From Advenella mandrilli (GTDB lineage: Bacteria; Pseudomonadota; Gammaproteobacteria; Burkholderiales; Burkholderiaceae_B): a stretch of 64,000 nucleotides of DNA. A program made the translations under genes and the position numbers. The stretch covers positions 62,001 to 126,000 of the forward strand of contig NZ_JAENGP010000010.1 in assembly GCF_016595155.1 (NCBI RefSeq), in the 5' to 3' direction. The notes under the pieces were generated by a model, which ran no database searches, was not told where the DNA came from, and saw only the letters and a list, made by a program, of their open reading frames with translations. Below, one piece after another: positions 53,358 to 62,946 of this stretch; within the stretch, counting starts at the first letter, position 1, and each line of letters begins with the position of its first letter.

Positions 53358-53762
53358 ATGAATAAAGATATCAGGATTCTGATTGTTGACGATTTCCCGA
53401 CAATGCGCCGTATTGTTAAAAACCTGTTGAAAGACCTGGGGTTTGAAAGTGTTGATGAGGCCGAAGACGGTGCACAGGCACTGGCTAAATTGCGTAATGG
53501 CGTGTCTGGTTACGATTTGGTGGTTTCCGACTGGAACATGCCGGTCATGGATGGCCTGACCATGCTTAAGGAAATCCGGGCCGATGAAAAGCTCAAACAG
53601 ATTGCCATCCTGATGGTGACGGCGGAAGCCAAAAGTGAAAATATTGTTAGTGCTGCCAAGGCGGGCGCCGACGGTTATGTGGTTAAGCCCTTTACGGCAG
53701 CTACGCTGGAAGAAAACCTGCATAAGGTGTTTGAAAAAGCCAAACGCCGCATGAGTGCTTAA
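53358..53762 (+). CDS. cheY: Chemotaxis response regulator CheY
   Basis: A single receiver domain of 134 residues (E. coli 129). The acidic pair is Asp11-Asp12, the phosphorylation site Asp58 ([11 protein letters not shown]), with Thr88 and Lys110 (VVKPF). It binds the motor switch to change rotation. The sequence near the start ([19 protein letters not shown]) is typical of flagellar CheY. Confidence 0.97.
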   Translation: MNKDIRILIVDDFPTMRRIVKNLLKDLGFESVDEAEDGAQALAKLRNGVSGYDLVVSDWNMPVMDGLTMLKEIRADEKLKQIAILMVTAEAKSENIVSAAKAGADGYVVKPFTAATLEENLHKVFEKAKRRMSA

Positions 53763-53819
53763 GCTTAAGCATGCCCAACACCGGATGGACCGCCATACAT
53801 CCTGACAAGGACTAAAATA

Positions 53820-54494
53820 ATGAAAAATTTAACACAACCTTTGCCGGAAGACGGAAAAACCAATGCAGAAGCACCGGTTTATGACCGGATTGCCCATGTT
53901 ACCCGTTTGCTGCGTGACAGCTTGCGCGAGCTGGGTCTTGAGCCTAGTGTGCAATCTGCCGCCAAAGCCATGCCAGATGCCCAGTCACGTATTCGTTACA
54001 TTACCTCCTTAACCGAGAAGGCTGCCAATGATGTGCTGAACAGCGCGGAACTGGCCCAATCGGAACTGGGTCACCTGAAAGCACATGCTGCCGGCCTGTC
54101 CGAAGAACTGAAACAAGTCATGCAGTCTGGCCCCCATGATCAGGTGTTGCTATCCCGAGAGCAGGCTAAAAATGTCCAGTCTTTCCTGGCGGGCGTGAAA
54201 GATGAACTGCGGCCGGTTGATACCGCTTTGATTGATATCATTACGGCTCAGGCATTTCAGGATCTGACAGGGCAGGTGGCCAGCAAGCTGACCGTGTTGC
54301 TTGATCGCATCGAGCAGGAACTGGTACAGGTGCTAATTGAATACATGCCCGAAAAATACAGCCAGGAAATGGAAAAAGAAGCCCAGGCTGAAGAGGCCCT
54401 GTTAAATGGTCCGGTGGTTGAGCATGAAGAAAACGGTGGAACCGTAAAAAACCAGCAACAGGTAGATGATTTGCTGGCCCAACTGGGTTTTTAA
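53820..54494 (+). CDS. cheZ: CheY-P phosphatase CheZ
   Basis: CheZ speeds dephosphorylation of CheY. At 224 residues (E. coli 214) it has the catalytic Gln147 in AFQDLTGQV, at the same number as in E. coli, within the long four-helix bundle. The C-terminal peptide QQVDDLLAQLGF is the CheY-binding tail. It is the last gene before a terminator. Confidence 0.96.
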   Translation: MKNLTQPLPEDGKTNAEAPVYDRIAHVTRLLRDSLRELGLEPSVQSAAKAMPDAQSRIRYITSLTEKAANDVLNSAELAQSELGHLKAHAAGLSEELKQVMQSGPHDQVLLSREQAKNVQSFLAGVKDELRPVDTALIDIITAQAFQDLTGQVASKLTVLLDRIEQELVQVLIEYMPEKYSQEMEKEAQAEEALLNGPVVEHEENGGTVKNQQQVDDLLAQLGF

Positions 54495-54521
54495 TCGCAT
54501 TGATGCAGGTTTATCTGTCAT

Positions 54522-54545
54522 AACCGGCATTAAGGCCGGTTTTTC
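54522..54545 (+). terminator. Intrinsic terminator after cheZ
   Basis: AACCGGC (54522-54528) pairs with GCCGGTT (54535-54541) and runs into T's. It separates the mot-che unit from flhBA. Confidence 0.85.
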
Positions 54546-54646
54546 ATCCCTTACTCACCCAATTGCCGTGCTGGCAAAATAGGTAAACTGGTGGCAATTT
54601 ACCATGCGCTCATTCCGGATAGCGCCCTTTAACCTTACCTCTCAGC

Positions 54647-55816
54647 ATGGCAGAAGACAGCGACCTTGAAAAAACCGAAGCCGCTTCCCCGCAACGATTA
54701 ACCAAAGCGCGGGAAGAGGGGCAGGTTGCGCGCTCGCGAGAGCTCAATACCTGCCTTATTCTGCTGGCCGGTGCCATGACGCTTTGGGCTAGTGGCGGTT
54801 TTTTGTATGACCGCCTGGTGTATGTCATGCGCACCACCATGCATTTTGATTGGGAACCCAAGAGTGCGGTAGAAAGTCTGGCGCCAGGCATGCTGGATAA
54901 TTTCCTGCATGTGCTGGTGGGATTGTCTCCGCTGTTTGTGATATTGATTGTTATTGCGATTGGTTCATCGGTTGCCCTGGGTGGCCTGGTTTTTTCAAGC
55001 AAGGCGCTGGCCCCCAATTTTGGGCGCATGAATCTGTTCAAGGGACTGGGGCGCATGGTAAGCGCATCAACCTGGGTTGAGTTACTCAAGACATTGCTTA
55101 AAGCCGCCGTGATTGGCGGTGTTGGGGTAATGGTGATTAAATCGTATTTACCGCAAATGCTTGCCTTGTCACATCTTTCTTTGCCCAGGGCATTGGCCCT
55201 GGGTATGGAAATGGTGATGTTTTGCTGTGCAAGCATTATTGCTTCACTATTACTGATTGCCCTTATAGACGTGCCTTGGCAGCTGTTTTCCCATGCTAAA
55301 AAAATGCGGATGAGTAAAGAAGAGGTTAAGCGTGAACACAAGGAAAACGAAGGTGATCCGCACCTTAAGGGACGGATTCGCCAGCAACAGCGTGAAATGG
55401 CGCGCAATCGCATGATGAGTAGTATTCCTGACGCTGATGTGGTGGTAACCAACCCCACCCATTATGCCGTGGCGCTTAAATATGAACCGGAGGGCGACCG
55501 CGCACCGCTCGTGATTGCCAAGGGAACCGGTGAAATTGCCCGTAAAATTCGTGAGATTGCGGCAGAACATCATGTGGCGCAACTGGAAGCACCGGCATTG
55601 GCCCGTGCCCTGTATGCCAATGTCGAGCTGGATCAGCCTATTCCCGAAGCGCTGTTTAGCGCTGTCGCCCAGGTGCTGGCCTGGGTGTACCAGGTGCAGC
55701 AGTATCAGCAGGGAATGGCCGAAGAGCCAGGCCAGCCTGTGAATTTATTGGTGCCGCCTGAGCTTGATCCGCAATCCCGCGAAGCGCAGGGACCGGCACC
55801 AGAGCCGGTTCCATGA
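54647..55816 (+). CDS. flhB: Flagellar export gate protein FlhB
   Basis: FlhB sets substrate specificity of the flagellar type III export gate. The 389-residue protein (E. coli 382) begins SDLEKTEAASPQRLTKAREEG, has four membrane segments and the self-cleaving motif Asn269-Pro270-Thr271-His272 (VVTNPTHYAVALKY). The C-terminal tail is Pro-rich. flhA follows 37 bases later. Confidence 0.96.
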   Translation: MAEDSDLEKTEAASPQRLTKAREEGQVARSRELNTCLILLAGAMTLWASGGFLYDRLVYVMRTTMHFDWEPKSAVESLAPGMLDNFLHVLVGLSPLFVILIVIAIGSSVALGGLVFSSKALAPNFGRMNLFKGLGRMVSASTWVELLKTLLKAAVIGGVGVMVIKSYLPQMLALSHLSLPRALALGMEMVMFCCASIIASLLLIALIDVPWQLFSHAKKMRMSKEEVKREHKENEGDPHLKGRIRQQQREMARNRMMSSIPDADVVVTNPTHYAVALKYEPEGDRAPLVIAKGTGEIARKIREIAAEHHVAQLEAPALARALYANVELDQPIPEALFSAVAQVLAWVYQVQQYQQGMAEEPGQPVNLLVPPELDPQSREAQGPAPEPVP

Positions 55817-55853
55817 TTTTTCCATGGCCTGAATTAGATTAATCAAAGAGTAT

Positions 55854-57956
55854 ATGAACCGTTTTTTTTCCTCACTGAAATTGCATGCGGCAGACTCCAG
55901 GGTACTGGTTGGTCCTGTGCTGATTGTCATGGTGCTGGCCATGATGGTCTTGCCCTTGCCGCCGTTTTTGCTGGATCTGTTTTTTACCTTTAATATCGCC
56001 CTGTCCATCATGATCCTGCTGGTGGCCATGTTTACCAAAAAACCGCTGGATTTTGCCGCTTTCCCGTCGGTACTGCTATTTGCCACGCTGCTGCGTTTGT
56101 CCCTTAACGTGGCATCTACCCGTGTGGTCTTGCTGCATGGCCATACCGGACCCGATGCGGCCGGTCAGGTTATTGAGGCATTTGGCCACTTTCTGGTGGG
56201 CGGCAATTTTGCCGTGGGGATTGTTGTTTTCGCCATCCTGGTGTTGATTAACTTTGTGGTGATTACCAAAGGGGCCGGCCGGATTGCCGAAGTGGGCGCC
56301 CGTTTTACCCTTGACGCGATGCCGGGTAAGCAAATGGCCATTGATGCCGACTTGAACGCGGGGCTGATTGCCGAAGATGAGGCGCGCAAAAGAAGGGCTG
56401 AGGTCTCCCAGGAAGCCGAGTTTTACGGTGCCATGGATGGGGCCAGCAAGTTTGTGCGTGGGGATGCCGTTGCCGGCCTGATCATCATGGTGGTGAGTAT
56501 TGTGGGTGGCCTGCTGGTGGGCGTTTTGCAACATGACCTGAGTTTTTCAGAGGCGGGTGAGGTTTATACCTTGCTGACCATTGGTGACGGCCTGGTTGCC
56601 CAGATTCCTGCCTTGATTATTTCAACGGCCGCCGGTGTGGTGGTGTCGCGCGTGGCCAATAACCAGGATGTTGGCCAGCAAATGATGGGTCAGCTGTTTT
56701 CCAACCCGATGGTGCTTTATATTACGGCAAGCATTATTGGCATTATGGGCCTGATTCCCAATATGCCGCATATTGCCTTTTTATCGCTGGCGGCTTTGTT
56801 TGCTTATATTGGTTATAAAATCCAGAAAAACAATGAAGCACTTGCCTTGCAAGGGCCAGAGCAGGAAATAGACGCTACACCGGTTGATAGCGCTTCTAAA
56901 GAAGCACGCTGGGATGACGTCACCATGGTAGAGCCCTTTGCCATGGAAGTGGGTTATCGGCTTATTAGCCTGGTAGACCAGGAGCAGGGCGCTGAATTGA
57001 TTTCCCGTATTCGCAGCCTGCGTAAACAGTTCGCCCAAAATATGGGTTTTTTGCCGCCAGTGGTGCATATCCGCGACAATCTTGAATTGCACCCCAGTGA
57101 ATATCGCATTTTACTGTCGGGCGTGGAAATTGCCAAAGGCCAGGTTCAGCCGGGTAAATGGCTGGCGATAGACCCAGGCGGGGTAGAGTTTGAATTGACT
57201 GAAGGCGAGAAAACCGTTGATCCGACCTTTGGTCTGACCGCTTACTGGGTGAGTGAGGACGTGCGTGAGCGGGCTCAGGTCATGGGGTATACCGTGGTTG
57301 ATGCCAGCACGGTGATTGCCACTCATATTAACCACTTGCTAACCCGGCATGCCGCGCATTTGCTGGGGCGCCAGGAAGTGCAGCAATTGCTGGAGCATAT
57401 CGGCCGGGAAGAGCCCAAGCTGGTAGAGGACTTTGTGCCCAAAGCGGTATCCCTGACCACCTTGCATAATGTATTGCGTGGCCTGCTGGCCGAAGGGGTG
57501 TCTATTCGCGATATGCGTACCATTGTTGAAGTCCTGACCGAGTGGGGCCCTATTCTAAGTGGCCAGACCCAGCCCGGCATGATGATTAATATAGAAGAGC
57601 TGATTGCCCGGGTACGCACGGCGTTGGGCAGGTCTATAACACAGCAATGTTTTGGTGATGTTCCCGAGTGCAATGTGATTGGCCTGGCACCCCAATTGAC
57701 CCAGGTGTTAACGCAGGCGCTTACCACCAGTGGTTCGCTGGAGCCCGGTCTGGCCGATAACCTGCATACCGAAACCGAACTGGCCCTGCAAAAACAAACG
57801 GTTCACAATTTTCCGCCGGTACTCGTGGTGCCACCGGTATTGCGGTCTTCATTGGCCAGATTGTTCAGGCACGGGTTTCCCCAATTAACCGTCTTGTCCA
57901 ATACGGAAATTCCTGAAGAACGGTATTTAAAAGTCACGTCGGTGATTGGCGGTTAA
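55854..57956 (+). CDS. flhA: Flagellar export gate protein FlhA
   Basis: FlhA is the ring-forming export gate. The 700-residue protein (E. coli 692) has eight N-terminal membrane segments, the FHIPEP-type block FPSVLLFATLLRLSLNVASTR, ARFTLDAMPGKQMAID, and a large C-terminal cytoplasmic domain. It ends the flhBA unit; flhE, flhF and fleN are absent, and it is convergent with flgN. Confidence 0.97.
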   Translation: MNRFFSSLKLHAADSRVLVGPVLIVMVLAMMVLPLPPFLLDLFFTFNIALSIMILLVAMFTKKPLDFAAFPSVLLFATLLRLSLNVASTRVVLLHGHTGPDAAGQVIEAFGHFLVGGNFAVGIVVFAILVLINFVVITKGAGRIAEVGARFTLDAMPGKQMAIDADLNAGLIAEDEARKRRAEVSQEAEFYGAMDGASKFVRGDAVAGLIIMVVSIVGGLLVGVLQHDLSFSEAGEVYTLLTIGDGLVAQIPALIISTAAGVVVSRVANNQDVGQQMMGQLFSNPMVLYITASIIGIMGLIPNMPHIAFLSLAALFAYIGYKIQKNNEALALQGPEQEIDATPVDSASKEARWDDVTMVEPFAMEVGYRLISLVDQEQGAELISRIRSLRKQFAQNMGFLPPVVHIRDNLELHPSEYRILLSGVEIAKGQVQPGKWLAIDPGGVEFELTEGEKTVDPTFGLTAYWVSEDVRERAQVMGYTVVDASTVIATHINHLLTRHAAHLLGRQEVQQLLEHIGREEPKLVEDFVPKAVSLTTLHNVLRGLLAEGVSIRDMRTIVEVLTEWGPILSGQTQPGMMINIEELIARVRTALGRSITQQCFGDVPECNVIGLAPQLTQVLTQALTTSGSLEPGLADNLHTETELALQKQTVHNFPPVLVVPPVLRSSLARLFRHGFPQLTVLSNTEIPEERYLKVTSVIGG

Positions 57957-58035
57957 TGTAAACCAGGCAATGACCAGCGTGTAATGTAAATATACATGCT
58001 GCTCATCAAAGGCGGTCTGAAAATGCAGATTTAGT

Positions 58036-58548
58036 TTAAGCGCTGGCCAGGGGTTTGCCAGTGTTAACCGGTTTGCGCATGCCTTTGCCATCGTAGGTGT
58101 GTTGCACGCCAGCGGCGCGGTTAAGGGAATCAAGGGCGTCCTGGTTGTATTTCAGGTAACTGTGAATCATGATGGCGTTGTTTTCATTCAGGTTTTTTGC
58201 CTGTGAAACAAGCGCATTATAGTGGTGCCATTGTTTGGCAAGGTCGCCCTGCTGCTGGGGATCCAGCTTTTCAAGGGTGGCCGTCAGGCTGCTTTGTGTT
58301 TCTGAAACCGGAAAGCGTGATTGAACCAGCTGCATTCTTTCTTTATAGGCCGCTTCCAGTTGCTGGCCAATTTGCCATTTTTTTTGCGCCAACTCATGCA
58401 AAGGTTCGGGCGAGCTAAAGGCCATGAGTTCTGCGGATTCATCATTCAGTACTTGCAGAAACTGTTTGGCAATTTCTGTTTCCAATACAAGCTGTTCCAG
58501 GATTTGGCGGGGCAGGGAAGCTGGCGATGAATCGTGATGAGTGGTCAT
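58036..58548 (-). CDS. flgN: Flagellar export chaperone FlgN
   Basis: The 170-residue, strongly helical protein fits FlgN, chaperone of the hook-filament junction proteins FlgK and FlgL. The N-terminal part has LPRQILEQLVLETEIAKQFLQVL, and the C-terminal helix ends in a Gly-rich basic tail (TYDGKGMRKPVNTGKP). Sequence is weakly conserved in the family, so the call rests on context: 13 bases after flgM, in the order flgA-flgM-flgN known from enterobacteria. Confidence 0.85.
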   Translation of the reverse strand: MTTHHDSSPASLPRQILEQLVLETEIAKQFLQVLNDESAELMAFSSPEPLHELAQKKWQIGQQLEAAYKERMQLVQSRFPVSETQSSLTATLEKLDPQQQGDLAKQWHHYNALVSQAKNLNENNAIMIHSYLKYNQDALDSLNRAAGVQHTYDGKGMRKPVNTGKPLASA

Positions 58549-58561
58549 GGTTAAGGTGTTA

Positions 58562-58858
58562 TTAATTCAGTATGTCCAGGGCATCTTGCAAAATGCCCTC
58601 GGCGATACGTGCGGGGTTGATATTAAGGGTGCCATCGGCCAGAGCCTGGCGAATAGCCTGGACGCGTTCCAGGTTAACGTCGTTTTCCGGGCTGGTAAGG
58701 TCGCGGGCTACCGGGCTTAAATCCACCTTGGTACTGCTGTCTGGCTGTGCCGGAGCAGGTGTGGCGGTGGCAGCGGCAGGCGTACCGTTACGGGAGGCCG
58801 GTTTGGTCGTAACCGCCGTGGTTTGGTAAAGCGAAGTGGGAGAAATTTTTATCGTCAT
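58562..58858 (-). CDS. flgM: Anti-sigma-28 factor FlgM
   Basis: FlgM holds sigma-28 inactive until it is exported through the finished hook. The 98-residue protein begins MTIKISPTSL and has a disordered Ala/Pro/Thr-rich middle. The C-terminal sigma-binding part contains VDLSPVARDL and VQAIRQALADGTLNINPARIAEGIL. A sigma-28-type promoter lies 73 bases upstream, giving the usual feedback. Confidence 0.94.
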   Translation of the reverse strand: MTIKISPTSLYQTTAVTTKPASRNGTPAAATATPAPAQPDSSTKVDLSPVARDLTSPENDVNLERVQAIRQALADGTLNINPARIAEGILQDALDILN

Positions 58859-58930
58859 GATTTTTGGGGCTGCCTGACGGATACATGATAAACCCCGCTT
58901 GGCAGCATTAAAACAGTTGGCTTACCGGTA

Positions 58931-58957
58931 TTAACGGACGAATTGGTAAAAACTTTA
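58931..58957 (-). promoter_or_regulatory. Sigma-28 promoter of flgM
   Basis: On the minus strand TAAAGTTT (58957-58950), 11 bases, then TCCGTTAA (58938-58931). The extended consensus TAAAGTTT-N11-GCCGATAA is matched at 14 of 16 positions. It lies in the flgA-flgM gap and reads into flgM. Confidence 0.75.
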
Positions 58958-59021
58958 GTCCAAAGCCTGTTTTTTTTGCTGTTAATGCGTTGATTATAAG
59001 CCAGGGCAGTCATGGTGGCGC

Positions 59022-59756
59022 CTAAAACAGGACATTAACCGTATTGGCATTAATAACCGTTCCCATAATGACCTTGCCGGTGCCGGTTTTAACCTGGATG
59101 CTGCCGCCCACGTCTGCCGTGCTAAGGGCCTCTCCTTGTTGGGTAACCGTTAGGGCACCATGGCTTACCTGAAGCCGTACCGGCTGTCCCTTGCTAATGG
59201 ATTGCGGGCTGCGGATCATATTCAGTTTGATGGGGCGGCCTGCCGGGATACGGCTATTGGCAATATGGCCTAATAATTGCTTGGGTGTTGTGCGGGCGCT
59301 GGCCTGCAACTTGAGCAGGTCACCCTGTTTTTCTTCAAGGTGGGCGGGCATAATAGCCTGCCCCATTTCTATGGTTTGGGCCGCAACGTAATAATGGCCG
59401 GTGACTGAAAGCGCTGCGCGCAGGTATTCGGTTTTACCGGAATCCATGCAACGAATGCCCACCGACATTGAGGCGCGAAGCGTGCCTTTGTTGGGCAGGA
59501 AGTATACCCGGTCATGACAGGTTTCAAAGGATTGTGCCTTGGGCACACTGACATGAATGGTGGGCGTGCCATCAAGCGAGGCGGCTTGTTCGGCAAGGTA
59601 GTCTTCGGTTTCTTGCATAATGGCCTGTTGCAGGCCGGATATTTCAGTGGCCTTGGCCGGGTTGTAAAAAGTGGCCAGGCAAAGCAGGGCAAAGCCCAGC
59701 GTTTTTAAACGGGTGCCGGACAAATCTGTGCGAGTCAAAGACAGTATCCTGTTCAT
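59022..59756 (-). CDS. flgA: Flagellar P-ring assembly protein FlgA
   Basis: FlgA is the periplasmic chaperone for the P-ring. The 244-residue protein has a signal peptide (TLGFALLCLATFYNPAKA), an N-terminal domain with two cysteines (FETCHDRV, GIRCMDSG), and the SAF domain ending VRLQVSHGALTVTQQGEAL and VKTGTGKVIMGTVINANTVNVLF. It is divergent from flgB and first of flgA-flgM-flgN. Confidence 0.94.
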   Translation of the reverse strand: MNRILSLTRTDLSGTRLKTLGFALLCLATFYNPAKATEISGLQQAIMQETEDYLAEQAASLDGTPTIHVSVPKAQSFETCHDRVYFLPNKGTLRASMSVGIRCMDSGKTEYLRAALSVTGHYYVAAQTIEMGQAIMPAHLEEKQGDLLKLQASARTTPKQLLGHIANSRIPAGRPIKLNMIRSPQSISKGQPVRLQVSHGALTVTQQGEALSTADVGGSIQVKTGTGKVIMGTVINANTVNVLF

Positions 59757-59909
59757 AATGTGAATTATATCCGCGGGCTGCTATTCCAATTAGCCTGAAT
59801 TAAGCAAGAAAACCCCCGTTTACCGTTCCTTTGTATTGCCACGGCATGGCTTACCATATTAACTGTAATGGCTTAATAGTATGTTGTGAATGCAACAGGA
59901 ACAGGCACT

Positions 59910-60317
59910 ATGGACAGGATCGGTAACGACTTCAAATTTTTGCAAACCGCTGTTGGTTTGCGCCAGCAACGGATGGAATTGCTTTCCACCAATATTGCCA
60001 ACGCAGATACGCCTAACTACAAGGCGCGTGATTTCAGTTTTAAAGAAGTACTTGCGCAGGCAACCGGTGGGCCAAAGGGCCTGGCAGATACGCAGCTTGC
60101 CCTGACCTCGGCCCGGCATATTCCGGCAGCGGCAATGGGGCCAATGCATTTTTCACCGCAATACCGCTTGCCAACGCAAAACAGCCTGGATGGCAATACG
60201 GTTGAAATGGATGTGGAACGGGTGGCTTTTGCTGATAACACCATGCAATACCAGGCCAGTTTGACGCTGTTGAATGGCAAGATCAAATCCATGCTGTCGG
60301 CCTTGCAGCCTAATTAA
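59910..60317 (+). CDS. flgB: Flagellar proximal rod protein FlgB
   Basis: From the ATG at 59910 (AGG upstream) the protein has 135 residues. It has the rod signature LRQQRMELLSTNIANADTPNYKARD and ends MQYQASLTLLNGKIKSMLSAL. An in-frame GTG at 59886 adds 8 residues without a better ribosome site. First gene of the rod/hook operon flgBCDEFG. Confidence 0.95.
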   Translation: MDRIGNDFKFLQTAVGLRQQRMELLSTNIANADTPNYKARDFSFKEVLAQATGGPKGLADTQLALTSARHIPAAAMGPMHFSPQYRLPTQNSLDGNTVEMDVERVAFADNTMQYQASLTLLNGKIKSMLSALQPN

Positions 60318-60332
60318 TGAAAAGGAAACAGA

Positions 60333-60752
60333 ATGTCTGACATGATGAGTATTTTCAGCATTTCCGGTTCGGCATTGAATGCGGGTTCACAGCGCATGAA
60401 CGTAACGGCCAGCAATATTGCCAATGCCGACAGTGTGGCCGGGCCCGATGGCCAGCCTTATAAAGCCAAGCAGGTGGTTTTCAAAATGGCGCCGTTGGGC
60501 AATGCCATTAACCCGTCCCCGATTGGTGGCGTACAGGTTAGCAATGTGGTGGAAAGCCAGGCACCCATGCGGCTGCAGTATGACCCGCAAAGCCCTTATG
60601 CCAATAACGAGGGTTACGTGACGCTGCCCAACGTTGATGTAGTGGGTGAAACCGTAAACATGATTGCGGCGGCCCGTTCTTACCAGGCCAACGTTGAGGT
60701 GATCAATACGGCCAAGTCAATCATGATGAAAACACTGACACTTGGCCAGTAA
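60333..60752 (+). CDS. flgC: Flagellar proximal rod protein FlgC
   Basis: At 139 residues (E. coli 134) it has [25 protein letters not shown] and the C-terminal [37 protein letters not shown], the standard rod protein ends. It lies 15 bases after flgB. Confidence 0.96.
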   Translation: MSDMMSIFSISGSALNAGSQRMNVTASNIANADSVAGPDGQPYKAKQVVFKMAPLGNAINPSPIGGVQVSNVVESQAPMRLQYDPQSPYANNEGYVTLPNVDVVGETVNMIAAARSYQANVEVINTAKSIMMKTLTLGQ

Positions 60753-60768
60753 AAGCGAAAGGTAATTT

Positions 60769-61443
60769 ATGACAACCATCAATCCAGCCGGTAGTGCCAG
60801 CTCTCTTGCCGGAAGTGCGGGTAGCCTGGGCGCCGGCAGTATTGCCGAAACACAAGAGCAGTTCCTGACTTTGCTGGTTACCCAGCTGCGTAACCAGGAT
60901 CCGCTTAATCCCATGGACAATGCCGGGATTACTTCGCAGCTGGCCCAGCTCTCTACCGTTAGCGGTATAGAAAAACTCAACCAGACCGTCTTGGCCCTTA
61001 CCGGCCAATTGGATGTGTCGCAGTCCATGCAGGCCTCTAACCTGATCGGCCGTCATGTGTTGGTGCCCGGTGAAATCATTAAGTTGGGTGAAAGCGGTGT
61101 GGCCACGCCTTTTGGGGTAGACCTGATGAGTGAAGCTGCCAGCCTGAAAGTGGAAGTTATTGATGCCGCCGGTAATCCGGTGCGGACCTATGAGATGGGC
61201 GCGCAACGGGTTGATGTTATTTCCATGCAGTGGGATGGCCTTGGCGATAACGGCACGCAGGCTGCGGCCGGAAAATACACGGTTCGGGTGACCGCGCTGG
61301 ATGCGGCCAACAGTGCCGTACCGGCAGAAGCGTTGCAATACGGGCAGGTACAAAGTGTTTCTTATAGCACCGAAGGCATGAAAATGGACCTGGGGCTAAC
61401 CGGACGTTACGCGCTGACTGATTTGCGCAAAGTAATGAACTGA
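60769..61443 (+). CDS. flgD: Hook-capping protein FlgD
   Basis: FlgD caps the growing hook and is not in the finished flagellum. The 224-residue protein has TQEQFLTLLVTQLRNQDPLNPMDN near the start, then the FlgD Ig-like and Tudor-like part (SLKVEVIDAAGNPVRTYEMGAQ, WDGLGDNGTQAAAGKYTVRV). It lies 16 bases after flgC. Confidence 0.96.
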   Translation: MTTINPAGSASSLAGSAGSLGAGSIAETQEQFLTLLVTQLRNQDPLNPMDNAGITSQLAQLSTVSGIEKLNQTVLALTGQLDVSQSMQASNLIGRHVLVPGEIIKLGESGVATPFGVDLMSEAASLKVEVIDAAGNPVRTYEMGAQRVDVISMQWDGLGDNGTQAAAGKYTVRVTALDAANSAVPAEALQYGQVQSVSYSTEGMKMDLGLTGRYALTDLRKVMN

Positions 61444-61473
61444 AGATTAATTTTTTATAAGTGATTTTTTATC

Positions 61474-62928
61474 ATGGCATTTGGACAAGGTTTATCAGGC
61501 TTGAACGCCTCGGCACAGAATCTGGACGTGATTGGTAACAACATTGCCAACTCGGCCACAGTAGGTTTCAAGGCATCAACGGTAGCATTTGCCGATGTTT
61601 ATGCATCATCACGGGTAGGTATGGGCGTGCAGGTGGCCGCTATTAATCAGCGATTTACCCTGGGTACCGTGAGCTCCACCGGAAATTCGCTTGATTTGGC
61701 GATTGACGGAGACAAAGGTTTGTTCCGTTTAACGGACACTAGCGGCAATGTGTCTTATACACGCAATGGCCAGTTTCAGGCAGACCGCAATAACTATATT
61801 GTGAACAACAGCGGGCAGCGTCTTACCGGCTATATTGGTGAAAACAGTACCTTGTTGCAGGAACTGAAAATCCCGGTGGGTAATATTGCGCCCAGCGCCA
61901 CCCAGGATGCCAGTGTCGTGAGCAACCTGGATGCCAATGCCCCCATCATTTCAATTACCGGTTCGGCCGAAGTGCTGGGGCAGGTTGATCTGGAATCAGG
62001 CGGCACCACTACGACTTACCATTACCGGGTCAGCAGTACCGGTGGCCTGACCTGGACCGATGCCAGCGGTGCAGGTGTACCGGCGCCAGCAGATGGTACT
62101 TATGGCAGCGGCTCATCAAGTGTAATCCTGGCGGGTGGACAGGTGGTAAGTGGTGCTCTGGAACCCACGGCTGAATACGCAGCGGCACAGCAGGCAAGGC
62201 CATTCTCGCCCGCTGATCCGGCCAGTTTTACCCATTCGCTCAACATGAACGTGTACGACTCTTTGGGCAATGCCCATGAGTTGACCCAGTACTTTGTTAA
62301 GCGTGCCGGCACCAGTGGCACCGAAAGCCAGTGGGATGTTTACTACTATATGGATGGCGCTTCAGTGGATTCTCCTGCTGCCGGTGGCCCGTTACCCATG
62401 ACCTTTGACAGCATTGGCCGTTTAACCAGTAGCAATACCTTAACGGTAACGGTTAACCAGCCGGGTACCGCCGGTGCACCCGCCGAGGCGCTGGTCATGA
62501 CAATGGATTACACCGGCAGCACCCAGTTTGCCGGTGCCTTCTCCTATGACTTTATTCAGAATGGCTATGCCACCGGTGAGTATTCCGGTTTGGCTATTTC
62601 TTCTGACGGCGCCATTGTGGCCAGTTACACCAATGGTGAATCGCAGGTTATGGGCTATGTGGCCCTGGCCAACTTCAATAACCTGAGTGGTTTGCAACCC
62701 GTGGGTGGCAATGCCTGGCAGGAAACCCGCGATTCTGGCCAGCCTATTGTTGGCAAACCGGGCACTAACAGCCTGGCACTGCTTAAAGGGCAGGCGGTTG
62801 AAGAATCCAACGTGGATATGAGTGCCGAGCTGGTGAACATGATTATTGCCCAGCGCAATTACCAGGCCAATGCCCAAACCATTAAAACTCAGGACCAGAT
62901 CTTGCAAACCCTGATCTCGATGCGTTAA
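61474..62928 (+). CDS. flgE: Flagellar hook protein FlgE
   Basis: FlgE is the hook subunit. The 484-residue protein begins MAFGQGLSGLNASAQNLDVI and has NNIANSATVGFKAS, then a large Gly/Ser/Thr-rich middle. The C-terminal signature is VDMSAELVNMIIAQRNYQANAQTIKTQDQIL. It is longer than Salmonella FlgE (403), the extra lying in the exposed middle domains, which vary between species. Confidence 0.95.
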   Translation: MAFGQGLSGLNASAQNLDVIGNNIANSATVGFKASTVAFADVYASSRVGMGVQVAAINQRFTLGTVSSTGNSLDLAIDGDKGLFRLTDTSGNVSYTRNGQFQADRNNYIVNNSGQRLTGYIGENSTLLQELKIPVGNIAPSATQDASVVSNLDANAPIISITGSAEVLGQVDLESGGTTTTYHYRVSSTGGLTWTDASGAGVPAPADGTYGSGSSSVILAGGQVVSGALEPTAEYAAAQQARPFSPADPASFTHSLNMNVYDSLGNAHELTQYFVKRAGTSGTESQWDVYYYMDGASVDSPAAGGPLPMTFDSIGRLTSSNTLTVTVNQPGTAGAPAEALVMTMDYTGSTQFAGAFSYDFIQNGYATGEYSGLAISSDGAIVASYTNGESQVMGYVALANFNNLSGLQPVGGNAWQETRDSGQPIVGKPGTNSLALLKGQAVEESNVDMSAELVNMIIAQRNYQANAQTIKTQDQILQTLISMR

Positions 62929-62946
62929 TTGGCAGGAGTGACATAA

